Below the pieces are notes generated by a model, which had not been told where the DNA came from, did not search any database, and worked only from the letters and a program-made list of their open reading frames with translations. A stretch of 64,000 bases of DNA from Marisa cornuarietis (taxonomy: Eukaryota > Mollusca > Gastropoda > Architaenioglossa > Ampullariidae). Below are positions 57,301-64,000 of this stretch, piece by piece (the stretch's first letter is position 1; the number at the start of each line of letters is the position of its first letter). The position numbers and the translations under genes were made by a program. The stretch is from NCBI GenBank assembly GCA_004794655.1, contig SMMW01000001.1, positions 23,195,001-23,259,000 on the forward strand, given 5' to 3'.

Positions 57301-60300
57301 TACTGACGAAACAGAAAACATTAAAAGGCATCAAGTAACAGGAACAGAAAAATATAGTGATTCTGCGAGAAAGATGGGTAGTGTAGCAAGAGGGAAGGGG
57401 GCGGGGTAAGAAGGACGAGCATTGTGTGGACTGTGTTAGGAGAAATGCTCAAGGAAGAGGTGAGTTTTCAGTGCAGATTTGAAAGATTCAGTTGTAGGAA
57501 GGTGGCGGATATGGAAAGGAAGAGAGTTCCATTGTTTTGCAGCACAGTAGCCAAAAGTCCTGTGACCATATGTTGTTGTTCTGGTGACAGGAACAGTTAG
57601 GATACGGTCGTCAGACGAAGAGCGTAGTTGTCTGGACGGAGAGTAAGGGATGAGAAGTTCAGAGAAATAGTCAGGACAGGAGCCAGCAAAGAAATTAAAA
57701 CACAGCACAGACAGTTTGTACTGAATGCGAGAACGGATGGGTAGCCAGTGTAGAAAACGAAGGAGAGGAGTGACATGGTCCCGCTTCCTTGCTCTAAGCA
57801 CCAGACGCGCAGCAGAGTTCTGTACTTTCTGGAGTCTCTGAATGAGGTAGTCAGGGCAGCCTGCCAGCAAGGAGTTGCAGTAGTCAAGTCGAGAAAGAAC
57901 AAACGCACAGACAAGAGTGTTGGTAGCACGTGTAGAGAGAAAGTGACGGATAGCACTGATCTTACGGAGCTCATAATAGGCAGACCGACAGACAGATGCT
58001 ACATGTCTATCGAGTGTCATGTCATCAGTGACAATAAATCCCAGATTCCTAACAGATGACGTGAAGGTGATGTTGCTGTCGCCCACCTTGATGTGATTGG
58101 GCAGACTGACGAGTGAAGGTTGATGTCTTCTTCTATGGCACAAGAGGGCTTCCGTTTTATCATCATTTAGTTTAAGCTTGTTTTTTAGCATCCAGCCCTT
58201 GACATCACTGATACAAGCTTCTATAGAGCTAATAGCAGAGTAAGACTCAGCCGGCGGAGTGGAACAGTAAAGCTGCGTGTCATCAGCATAGGATTGATGA
58301 GAAACCTGGTGAGACCGGATGCATGATGAAAGGGGCTTAGTATACAGGATGAACAGAACTGGGCCAAGTACTGAGCCTTGGGGAACACCACAGAAAAGTG
58401 AAGCAGGGCGAGATGTCTGACCATCAACTGACACAGTCTGGGTCCTATCAGTGAGATAGGAGTTGAACCATGAGAGGGCAGGTCCAGAAATCCCGTAGAG
58501 GGTGTGAAGTCTGTGAAGAAGCAGAGAGTGGTCTATAGTGTCAAATGCAGCAGACAGGTCCAGTAGGGTTAATGGAGAGACATCACCACTGTCAAGAGCA
58601 CATAATATGTCTGCTGTCACTTTAATAAGAGTGGTCTCGGTGCTGTGGAAAGGTCTATACGCCGACTGAGCTTGTGGGATAAGATGGTGCTCTTGTAAGT
58701 AGGCCCAGAGCTGTGTCAAAACTATTTTCTCTATGATCTTAGAAAGAAAAGACAAGTTGGAAACTGGACGGTAGTTGTTCAGGACATTGACGTCAAGCGT
58801 GGATTTCTTTAGAAGTGGCCTCACCACCGCATTTTTGAACAAAGATGGGAAAACACCTGACGACAGGCTGACATTTACAATATTAGTGATGGCAGGAAGT
58901 ACAGTATCTAGGCACTCGAGCAGAAGGCTTGTGGGCATCGGATCTAACTCGCAAGTTGTTGGTTTAGCTTTTAGGATAACCGCTTTCACATCGGTCTCAG
59001 AGACTGGTAGGAACTTGGACATGGAGCATCCTGGGAGGACATCACAGGAGATGCTGTCAAGCACTGACACAGAGTCTAAAGATGATCGAATGTCCAATAT
59101 CTTGCTGGTGAAATAATCACTAAAAACTTGCGGCAGCAGTGAAGCAGGGTAGGCAGTAGGCAGTGGTGTTGCTGTCTTAGATCCAGTCATTTGAGAGCAG
59201 ATGGCAAAGAGCTTTTTGGAGGAGGTGCAGTTAATTATTTGGCCCTGAAGATATGATGCTTTAGCCGCATAAATGCATTTTGCAACGCTGCGCTTTGCGG
59301 CATTATAAATTATTATAATTATTATGAGAACATTTAAATGTTTCTCATCAAGGTGACTTCTACAAGAAGAAATTATTAGGTTTTGATGGCTGTGTGGTAT
59401 GAAATTCTGACATTCAATTAAACTTGAATATTTTGAGATTGGCTAATCTTTTTTTGTCATCCAATAGATAGCACACATAGCAGCAAGAATACTGCCATCT
59501 GTATTTGTCAGAACCCTGTTTACAGCAGTTGATTCAGCCTGGAATAATTAAAAAATGAATTTAAAAAAAAGAGGTCCACTTTACTACTATCACGATTTTA
59601 CATCACATATTTTTATGCATGAATGAACTTGCAAAAATGATTTGTGCAAAGACATTCCTTTTAACTTTAAAACTAGAATTTGTCCTATAAAGTGTTTCAC
59701 ATTTTACATGGTTGTGTTTAAAATTTTAAGCAAGCAAGGTAAAGTACACACATTTTTAACATATAGGGTTAATTCAAAACTGACTTGCATGGGAAACTGA
59801 TTGCTGGCCACACAGTTTTGCTGTCAAAGTTTTAATTTACATCTTAGTTTTATAACTTAATTACACGAAGTCGCCACACAAGTGAAGCTAGCAAAATGGC
59901 AATGAAAAAAGTTAATCTTATTATGGTCCTCTAATAATGACAATAAACGTAGTCAGATTACTTTCGTAACAATTTAAGTATGGCTGACCATTTTGGAGAA
60001 GAAAATTTTTTAAATATCAAAATACTTTACTCAACAAGGATTATGGATTATTATTACTTGGAAGAAATCTTCCACAAAATGTTGAAATAATAAAATTTGC
60101 GTTGCACAACTGTGACTAAAGTTTGCAACATGTTATTTTTAAGTGTTATATAATATAATACTGACAACGTAAGGTTCAAAAAGGCTACAACAGAAAAAAA
60201 TTAAGAGTTGAAAAATAGTTTATCTAGCTAAAATCTTTCTGAAGAATTTCTGCTTCTAAAGAGTGCCTGTGGTCTGAAGTCTGAACATGCCTCTGCAGCG

Positions 60301-61745
60301 TGGTTGGTCGGTACAACCGGGGCGTGTAAACGCGTTATTCTTATTGTGTTTGAGGCACACTTTACATATCACACCATCCTCACTCATTATAGCCAAGGCC
60401 ATTTATTCAGCCATTCAAATTAAAAGGTTTCTGGATGAGTGGTTTTTTACTTGTGGTCTCGGTCTCAATTTGATTGTCTTTTTCGTCATCTTCCGATTTG
60501 TTGTCCACATTGTCCGTTCCAACAATATCTGCGACTCACTTAGACTGATAAGTCTCTGCTTCTTCCAGTCCCAGTCGATTTCTGAAGCATCTTCTGCTTT
60601 TCTGGTCGTGAACAAATAGTCAAACAACTGGAGGGAGCAGGTTAGATGTATAACAACTGGTCAGTTTGACAGCCTTCAAATCATTAGCATCGATTCTACG
60701 GGGTCATTTTAAACTAGGGCGAAGAATGACAACGATTATTTTCGAAGTGCTGCATCACATGTTCAAATGTGTGCTAGCCATGGTATTTTTGCGGGTGCAC
60801 GATCACGCTGACTTTTTTAACTATGTGACCGTCACCGAAATTTTGCAGGAATCCCGCAAGGTGGCAGCCTGGAATTACCTCTGAAGCATTATTTCAGCTG
60901 CTGGTTACATAGCTTCTTGTGTTAAATGCCATGTTCAATAATTGATTCTATCTGTAATGACACAGAAAAAATAGACCAAACGCAACTGTTAATTGTTAAC
61001 AAAAAAAAACTAACAATTTGCAAAAAACATGAGCTACAGCTTTGTCCAAACTCACCAGTCTCATGCCCCTTTTCCGCTCCCGTCGGATGTCTGCTGGAAG
61101 AAATCCCAGAATGCCATCCTCCTCTCGCTTTCCTCTCTGGCACAGTCCACTTGAGAAAAGCTTTATAACAGCAAACAGTTCAGGCACATACTTATCTCAT
61201 TTACACTCTTGAAATAAGAAATCACTTAAGATCTGCAGAAATTATATGATGGCAAATCAAAAAAAGATTTTCGACTGGTGGGATCGTTGATGAAAAGCAG
61301 GTAAAAAAGGCCACTTTTAGCGTAAGACTTTTTCGTTAAAAACTCTAAGCATAGTGTTCATGCATTGTTCTTACCTATCTCTTACTGGTTCTAGCAACGA
61401 TAATTTACCCCTTCCACAAATTCATTTTTCAAATCAACGACAAAAATGTCCTCTCTGCAAAATCTGAGATAATCATTCCTTATTATATATTCATTAATCA
61501 TTTCTCTTTTGCTAATCTCTACTGGAGGGTTAAGGAGGCACAGATATGAAGAAATTTGCAACTGGAATAGGGATTTAACCAAATCTAAAACATACCCACA
61601 ATGCACTCTTTATTAAGGTATTATAATTATAATATAAAATTATAATGTACCATGCAAAAGTAATGCAGTGTGAGGCCAGACTTATGGAGCATTTTGCCCA
61701 GAGTCTCTTCATTTTGTTCACATGATTGACAAAAGAGGCAAATGG
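36574..61745 (-). CDS. PHF7: PHF7/G2E3-family E3 ubiquitin ligase with AT-hook and SIM tail (multi-exon)
   Basis: Eight minus-strand exons join in phase: 61651-61745, 61056-61160, 56384-56508, 55942-56128, 54440-54546, 53815-53934, 51601-51722 and 36574-39302, giving about 1195 residues. The start codon is not found and probably lies further right. Domain order is an extended PHD (C2HC zinc knuckle ICLFCQSC...LHYFC, then [13 protein letters not shown]...FHFPC...CPEH), a RING-like finger (CSIC...[11 protein letters not shown]...CPLC) and a third PHD-like finger (HCDAPKCVC...[13 protein letters not shown]...CNFC). This is the N-terminal half of PHF7 and G2E3, which ubiquitinate histones and nuclear targets. 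The G2E3 HECT domain is absent. A 908-residue tail replaces it, with three AT-hooks, a triplicate 46-residue repeat and three SIM-like motifs. All donors and acceptors are GT/AG. The donor after MAGG (GTTGGC) is weak. Confidence 0.85.
38561..38975 (-). repeat. 138-bp triplicate repeat inside the coding exon
   Basis: TGTGCATCTCCTGA... recurs at 38561, 38699 and 38837, an exact 138-bp spacing, with a short fourth piece at its right end. The frame is kept (46 codons). Differences between copies are few, so expansion was recent. Confidence 0.92.
39452..41860 (+). mobile_element. piggyBac transposon with complete ends, dead transposase
   Basis: TTAA target duplications lie at 39448-39451 and 41861-41864. 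Inverted ends are CCCTCTTAGTTT (left) and its exact complement at 41849-41860. A transposase can be followed on the plus strand: an acidic N-terminus from about 39694, an apparent intron (donor GAAG|GTATTTG at about 39778, acceptor AATATGCAG at about 40421) in phase, then [19 protein letters not shown] with the first catalytic Asp, [18 protein letters not shown] with the second, and the C-terminal Cys-rich [13 protein letters not shown]...YHW. Stops at about 40600 and 40995, loss of the initiator ATG, and missing segments, including the third Asp region, make it inactive. It sits 146 bp upstream of the acceptor of the PHF7-like last exon. Confidence 0.9.
39694..41511 (+). pseudogene. piggyBac transposase pseudogene
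   Basis: Coding remnants: 39694-39778 ([20 protein letters not shown], with TTG where the relative at 52462 has ATG), 40422-40599, 40682-40996, 41090-41383 and 41380-41511. A region between DFVDQKV and [14 protein letters not shown] is shortened and stopped, and the segment expected to hold the third catalytic Asp is missing. Confidence 0.82.
42570..43010 (+). mobile_element. L2/CR1-like LINE 3' fragment, second subfamily
   Basis: Encodes the typical C-terminus ([31 protein letters not shown], ending at 42849), then a 3' UTR ending near ATTATCATCATTATATATA. It differs from the 57-59 kb family ([15 protein letters not shown]), so it is another subfamily. Confidence 0.75.
43276..43392 (+). other. 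Short unassigned frame inside the insertion
   Basis: ATG-started 38-codon frame rich in Lys and Ser ([19 protein letters not shown]). It could be the N-terminus of a transposase of the host insertion, but no domain is recognised. Confidence 0.2.
44871..45518 (+). pseudogene. I-type LINE ORF2 endonuclease segment
   Basis: Longest intact piece of the LINE ORF2 (215 codons). It carries [11 protein letters not shown] and GSDHFPI, with the catalytic Asp and His of the exonuclease-endonuclease-phosphatase fold, and runs into the linker before RT. It continues at 45815 after a short L2-like insertion. Confidence 0.88.
45560..45806 (+). mobile_element. L2/CR1-like LINE 3' tail inserted in the I-type LINE
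   Basis: Contains the family 3' tail (TGTTTGTCGTCAGTACTGT, TTAAGCGCTAAAAGCATGCT, ATGAGTGTGAATATGCGCTA, ending CGTCATTATTA), nearly the same as 62540-62700 and the complement of 57165-57260. The left boundary is approximate. Confidence 0.8.
47060..48384. mobile_element. Unclassified insertion(s) in the I-type LINE
   Basis: The LINE RT-distal frame stops at about 47060 and resumes at about 48385 (VVSGNNWG...[11 protein letters not shown]). The left part (47061-47150) is a reversed LINE-type tail: an AAT run then GAGCTTTTATAGCGCAGTTC. The rest has no recognised family apart from the exon-like segment at 47609. Confidence 0.55.
47609..47703 (+). other. Exon-like segment with a strong start context and donor
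   Basis: ATG in an excellent context (GCCGCCATGG), 31 codons ([19 protein letters not shown] then [11 protein letters not shown]) and a consensus donor CG|GTGAGC. It looks like a first coding exon, either of a captured gene or of an unrecognised transposon within the insertion. No continuation is identified. Confidence 0.3.
48385..50332 (+). pseudogene. I-type LINE RNase H, C-terminus and 3' UTR
   Basis: Reads through the RNase H domain with the catalytic Asp residues in YTDGS and ISDSLSAL and the GNEEAD motif, broken by single-base stops (for example in TTG*GVYQP). The 49533-50332 part is alignable with 4208-4985. Confidence 0.85.
51601..51722 (-). CDS. PHF7: PHF7-like exon: third PHD-like finger
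   Basis: Acceptor CCCTTTGTTTCAG and donor GTA|GTAGGT. Encodes [19 protein letters not shown] and [13 protein letters not shown]. Its phase (1) joins directly to the large last exon. Confidence 0.9.
52252..52854 (+). mobile_element. Internally deleted piggyBac relative (MITE-like)
   Basis: TTAA at 52248-52251 and 52855-52858. The left part matches 39452-39780 (TTGTGGCCCTGCCGGCAGA, CCAAGAAAAGCTCT). The right part matches 41640-41780 (AATTTTCTTGGATTATTAC, ATGTATAGGTTTCTTGGTCT). Almost the whole transposase is deleted. An N-terminal piece with ATG remains at 52462. The terminal repeats are less alike than in the complete copy. Confidence 0.78.
52859..53650. other. Intronic sequence, no gene recognised
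   Basis: Part of the intron between the third-finger exons of the PHF7-like gene. Apart from a short A run near 52923 and a (CA)n run at 53666-53685 just beyond, nothing is recognised. Confidence 0.35.
53815..53934 (-). CDS. PHF7: PHF7-like exon: linker and first ligands of the third finger
   Basis: Acceptor CTATTTTTGTCAG. Encodes [18 protein letters not shown] then [20 protein letters not shown]. The DAxWExExNAYQELLxxY segment is diagnostic of PHF7/G2E3. The donor is GG|GTTGGC, which is non-ideal but the only one in phase with the next exon. Confidence 0.85.
54095..54425 (-). mobile_element. LINE 3' fragment, minus strand, third type
   Basis: The minus frame reads [20 protein letters not shown], and the segment ends (plus strand left side) in AATAATACTAGCAATAATTT, then TATAGAGCACAATTGCCCAT. 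That last part resembles the reversed tail at 47061-47120. A LINE C-terminal or tail remnant is likely. The family is uncertain. Confidence 0.45.
54440..54546 (-). CDS. PHF7: PHF7-like exon: second half of RING
   Basis: Acceptor TTGTCTTCTGCAG and donor GAACA|GTAAGT. Encodes [20 protein letters not shown] and [12 protein letters not shown]. Matches the FxCPxCNN...EMLxxGIxxPE signature of the family. Confidence 0.93.
54779..55814 (-). mobile_element. TA-flanked inverted-repeat element, copy B
   Basis: Terminal inverted repeats of about 34 bp: left TGTGACCCTCCACGACGAAA then CGAGTCTTAAGTCG, and the right end complement TGTGACCCTCCACGACGAAA then TGATTCTTAAGTCG. TA lies at 54777-54778 and 55815-55816, as in Tc1/mariner-type insertions. 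The sequence is shared with copy A in inverted orientation. No transposase frame is seen. Confidence 0.85.
55821..55941 (-). repeat. Partial tandem duplications of the RING exon end
   Basis: Two incomplete copies of the exon-intron boundary of 55942-55982 lie in tandem in the intron (55843-55883 and about 55890-55918). In the minus frame they still read [14 protein letters not shown] and FHRDYSQV. Both copies have the donor CAGGTATG changed to CAAGTAT, so the GT is lost after the normal exon end. Confidence 0.85.
55942..56128 (-). CDS. PHF7: PHF7-like exon: end of ePHD and first half of RING
   Basis: Acceptor TTTGTATTGCAG and donor ATGCAG|GTATGT. Encodes [10 protein letters not shown], then [15 protein letters not shown] and [15 protein letters not shown], the His-containing centre of the RING-like finger. 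The 3' end of this exon is repeated downstream in the intron (55821-55941) with damaged donors. Confidence 0.92.
56384..56508 (-). CDS. PHF7: PHF7-like exon: PHD core of the ePHD
   Basis: Acceptor GATGTTGCAG and donor TTCAG|GTAGTG. Encodes [38 protein letters not shown], with the zinc ligands in the usual order. Splits a codon with the next exon (phase 2). Confidence 0.9.
57165..59300 (-). mobile_element. L2/CR1-like LINE with open reverse transcriptase, 5'-truncated
   Basis: Minus-strand insertion in the intron between the second and third seen exons of the PHF7-like gene. It ends (plus left side) in (AAT)n at 57165-57183, preceded in its own orientation by the tail ATGAGTGTGAATATGCGCTA. 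The coding frame is uninterrupted from about 59300 to 57436. It is 5'-truncated and lacks the endonuclease. Confidence 0.92.
57436..59190 (-). CDS. Reverse transcriptase of an L2/CR1-like LINE (584+ codons)
   Basis: All polymerase motifs are present in order: [34 protein letters not shown] with the first catalytic Asp, [27 protein letters not shown] with the YADD pair, and [12 protein letters not shown]. The thumb and C-terminal regions follow ([48 protein letters not shown]). The frame is also open upstream of the first ATG to about 59300 ([18 protein letters not shown]), so that ATG is not the true start. The endonuclease part was lost at insertion. Confidence 0.9.
   Translation of the reverse strand: MTGSKTATPLPTAYPASLLPQVFSDYFTSKILDIRSSLDSVSVLDSISCDVLPGCSMSKFLPVSETDVKAVILKAKPTTCELDPMPTSLLLECLDTVLPAITNIVNVSLSSGVFPSLFKNAVVRPLLKKSTLDVNVLNNYRPVSNLSFLSKIIEKIVLTQLWAYLQEHHLIPQAQSAYRPFHSTETTLIKVTADILCALDSGDVSPLTLLDLSAAFDTIDHSLLLHRLHTLYGISGPALSWFNSYLTDRTQTVSVDGQTSRPASLFCGVPQGSVLGPVLFILYTKPLSSCIRSHQVSHQSYADDTQLYCSTPPAESYSAISSIEACISDVKGWMLKNKLKLNDDKTEALLCHRRRHQPSLVSLPNHIKVGDSNITFTSSVRNLGFIVTDDMTLDRHVASVCRSAYYELRKISAIRHFLSTRATNTLVCAFVLSRLDYCNSLLAGCPDYLIQRLQKVQNSAARLVLRARKRDHVTPLLRFLHWLPIRSRIQYKLSVLCFNFFAGSCPDYFSELLIPYSPSRQLRSSSDDRILTVPVTRTTTYGHRTFGYCAAKQWNSLPFHIRHLPTTESFKSALKTHLFLEHFS
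59460..60630 (-). pseudogene. Zinc-finger transposase-like fragment (C17orf113/DUF4371-like, hAT-related)
   Basis: Minus strand 60270-60390 encodes [20 protein letters not shown] then TRPGC. This resembles the Cx2C...NxFTxGC zinc finger at the N-terminus of DUF4371-type proteins. About 0.7 kb further on, 59460-59580 encodes [20 protein letters not shown] then CAIYWMTKK, like the segment leading into the transposase core. A stretch between them is not recognisable. Likely a dead transposon. Confidence 0.45.
61056..61160 (-). CDS. PHF7: PHF7-like exon: linker of the ePHD
   Basis: Exactly 35 codons, in phase 0 on both sides. Encodes [20 protein letters not shown] and [12 protein letters not shown]. 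The family signature SSGxxQRGxxEEDGxxGFL is clear. Donor CTG|GTGAGT is perfect. Acceptor GTTATAAAG is weak in pyrimidines. Confidence 0.85.
61651..61745 (-). CDS. PHF7: PHF7-like exon: first half of the ePHD zinc knuckle
   Basis: Acceptor TTATTTTCAG and donor ATG|GTACAT. Encodes [22 protein letters not shown]: two Cys-x2-Cys pairs, then the His and Cys that complete the C2HC knuckle. It starts with two bases that complete a codon from an unseen upstream exon. Confidence 0.82.
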
Positions 61746-61749
61746 CTGA

Positions 61750-62350
61750 AAATAAACAATCATCAAATGACCAGAGCAAACTGTGACTGGGTCAGTGATT
61801 GCAATGACTACTAACAAAGGGTGAGTGACACTTGTTCAAAATTGTCATGAACTGATTCTGATTTTTTAAAATACAATCTTTGATGATGACAACATCAGTG
61901 ATGATGAAAATTCTTAAGAAAATATTATTCAACAATAAATGCCAAAACAATATACCAATGTACACAGAACACACAGGAAATCACAGGGTTTCCAATCCAT
62001 AAAATGACATGATAGGATCTCATGCCCCAGGTGAAATTGTTGGGGGCTTTAGCATTCTTTAGAAGTAAAATTTGTTTGGAGGTTTTATTGATCAGTAGCA
62101 CTAGCACGAAGAAATACACAGCAAAGAAACTTCGGATATATTATTGTGACCTTTATCCTTCATATATACATATAAATGTTTGTCACCTAAATTTTATAAC
62201 AAATGATAAAATATCTCTTTTCCTATCCAGGTGTGTCCATAGTTCATTACAAAATGTCTTACAGTACTTTGAGACTTCCTACCTAAAGTTTTATATTTTC
62301 AGACCCCCAGGGCAAATTTTCTTTACAAGAATTGGACCTTTTATGTATAA
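61750..62350. other. Intron, no exon recognised
   Basis: Upstream of the first PHF7-like exon seen. I could not find an ATG-bearing exon ending in phase 1 here. Confidence 0.3.
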
Positions 62351-62354
62351 TTTA

Positions 62355-62700
62355 TCCTTCAAATCTGCACTGAAAACACACCTCTTCCTTGAGCATTATT
62401 CCTAACACAGTCCACACAATGCTAGTCCTTCTTACCCTTTCTCCTTCCGCTCTTGCTACTTTTCTACCCATTTTTCTCTGCAGATTCACTATTTTTCTCT
62501 GTTCCTGTTACTTGGTGCCTTTTTGTGTTTTCTATCTTTGTTTTCTGTTTGTCGTCAGTACTGTTGTTTATTCTTCTGTCCCTCATGTTCTATCCATTTA
62601 GTCCATGTCTCTTCCGCGTTTTAAGCGCTAAGGGCATGTTCTCTATGAGTGTGAATATGCACTATAAAGATCTTCATTTATTATTATTTATTATTATTGT
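62355..62700 (+). mobile_element. L2/CR1-like LINE 3' end, plus strand
   Basis: Begins [15 protein letters not shown] and the stop at 62403, then the full family tail (CTGTTTGTCGTCAGTACTGT, TTAAGCGCTAAGGGCATGTT), ending in a run of ATT triplets at about 62680-62700. Only about 350 bases were retained. Confidence 0.88.
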
Positions 62701-62794
62701 TTCTAATTCTATGTGATGGGAAACATGCCCTCTTCATGTTCATGAACTAAAGCATCATCTACCTGTTCTCCTTTTGGTGTAGACATACTGTGTA

Positions 62795-64000
62795 CTTGTA
62801 GTGGAAGTAAAGAACAGGTTCCAGGCACTAGGGGACCAACAGGAGATGACCTTAGAGGACTTCAATCGAGTCTTACAGGAAACAGGAGAGAAAATACTGG
62901 GCTTCCAACGAAAAAAGAAAGAACAGTGGATCAGAGAAGAGACATGGAAAAGGATAGAAGAGAGAAAGTCAACCAAGCAGAAAATCAACAACACCAGATC
63001 TGAACGTCTGAAGGAACAACACAAAGATATACAGAAATAAACAAAGAGGTAAAGAGGATGATCAAAACCGACAAAAGGGACTACATGGAGAAACTGGCAG
63101 ATGAAGCAGAAGAAGCAGCAGGAAAAAATGACCTGAAGACACTGTATAAAATCAATAAACAGCTAAACAACAGGTTCAAAATCAGCGAGGTACCAGTGAA
63201 AGACATGAACGGAAATGTTGTCCAGGGAGAGGCAGAAAAACTACAGCGCTGGAGGGAGCATTTTGAGTCAGTTCTAAACAGACCAGACCCCCCTCAGCTT
63301 GCAGACATCCAGCCAGCAGATACAGACCTTGACATCTGCACAGACCAGCCAAGCCTGGAAGAAGTGACAGCAGCAATCAAGGCAATGAAAAGCGGCAAAG
63401 CACCAGGGGCAGATGGAATAACAGCAGAGATGTTGAAAGCAGATGTGAATGTGACAGCTCCCATGTTGACTGAAATCTTCAGGCAAGTTTGGGAATCAGG
63501 TCAGATCCCCGATGCGTGGAAGACAAGGCTCATCGTCAAGTTACCCAAGAAAGGAGATCTTGGAGACTGTAATAACTGGAGGGGTATAACACTTCTTTCC
63601 ATCACCAGCAAGGTCTTCGGCAAGATTGTTTTGTCAAGACTGACAGCAACCGTTGAGAAAGACCTCCGGCCTCAGCAAGCAGGATTTCGCCCTGGGCGAT
63701 CCTGCTCTGAACTCATTTTCACTCTGCGTCAGATTCTGGAGCAGAGCAATGAGTGGAACGCACCGCTGTACATCAACTTCATTGACCTGGAGAAGGCTTT
63801 TGACAGCATCCACCGCGAGTCCTTATGGAAGATCCTGAGGCATTACGGAGTCCCTGCAAAACTTGTCCAGGTCGTTGGAATGCTGTACAGCGATTTCAGA
63901 TCTCAGGTGGTCTGTGACACGGAGCTCACAGCCCCCTTCAACGTCAGCACTGGGGTGAAGCAGGGCTGCATTCTGTCGTCGTTCCTTTTCATACTGGCCA
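62795..64000 (+). mobile_element. RTE-like LINE reverse transcriptase, cut by the window end
   Basis: Starts abruptly after the endonuclease at EVKNRFQALGDQQE. There is one frame change near 63036 (from HKDIQK to INKEVKRMI). The rest reads open to the window edge: YMEKLADEAEEAAGKND, SGKAPGADGITAEMLKAD, RLIVKLPKKGDLGDCNNWRG, QQAGFRPGRSCSELIF, YINFIDLEKAFDSI with the first catalytic Asp, and GVKQGCILSSFLF. The FADD motif lies beyond 64000. It is a different subfamily from the RTE-like pieces at 11-28 kb. It is 5'-truncated, and a single frameshift is the only visible lesion. Confidence 0.88.

Overview
The window is genomic DNA of an animal. It has split genes with GT-AG introns, non-LTR retrotransposons of at least three groups, cut-and-paste transposons, tRNA-derived SINEs and many minisatellites. 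The mix of an I-type LINE with an RNase H domain, L2/CR1-like and RTE-like LINEs and a V-shaped SINE family suggests a mollusc, possibly a gastropod. That placement is inference. There are no bacterial operons, ribosome binding sites or CRISPR arrays.

Region 1 (1-28 kb) is poor in genes and unusually rich in minisatellites. Arrays have periods of about 50 bp (445-2170), 30 bp (6150-6930), 43 bp (13950-15297), 24 bp organised into a 144-bp higher-order repeat (17440-19012), 36 bp (21470-21715), 79 bp (22985-24090) and 24 bp (26449-27050). Between them lie dead LINE pieces: RTE-like at 11040-12640, 19330-20370, 26210-26450 and 27360-28020, and L2-like at 12900-13945. A deleted Harbinger-like transposon lies at 21728-22749. 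The only gene-like sequence is a secreted or membrane-protein exon on the minus strand (2505-3349). Just downstream is a 5'-truncated I-type LINE whose 5' junction carries 57 bp copied from that exon.

Region 2 (28-36 kb) holds two tRNA-derived SINE copies (30121-30567), an L2-like fragment (30910-31345) and a compact two-exon plus-strand gene (31856-32905). The protein is 110 residues with an acidic tail and resembles the KEOPS subunit GON7.

Region 3 (36.5-61.8 kb) is dominated by one minus-strand gene. Eight exons can be assembled with matching phases. The protein starts with the extended PHD, RING-like and third PHD-like modules of the PHF7/G2E3 ubiquitin ligases. It ends in one 2.7-kb exon encoding AT-hooks, a 46-residue triplicate repeat and three candidate SUMO-interacting motifs. 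The pairing of a RING with SIMs suggests a SUMO-targeted ubiquitin ligase. The first coding exon is not found and may lie to the right of the window.

The introns of this gene are packed with transposons. The last intron (39303-51600) holds a TTAA-flanked piggyBac element and a TA-flanked inverted-repeat element. The latter was split by an 8-kb I-type LINE, which was itself split by three further insertions. One of those insertions (42363-44624) has perfect intron-like ends and AGGT duplications, and removing it restores the LINE frame exactly. Other introns carry a MITE-like piggyBac copy, a second copy of the TA element, an L2-like LINE with an open reverse transcriptase, and a zinc-finger transposase fragment. 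The window ends inside an RTE-like reverse transcriptase (62795-64000, plus strand).
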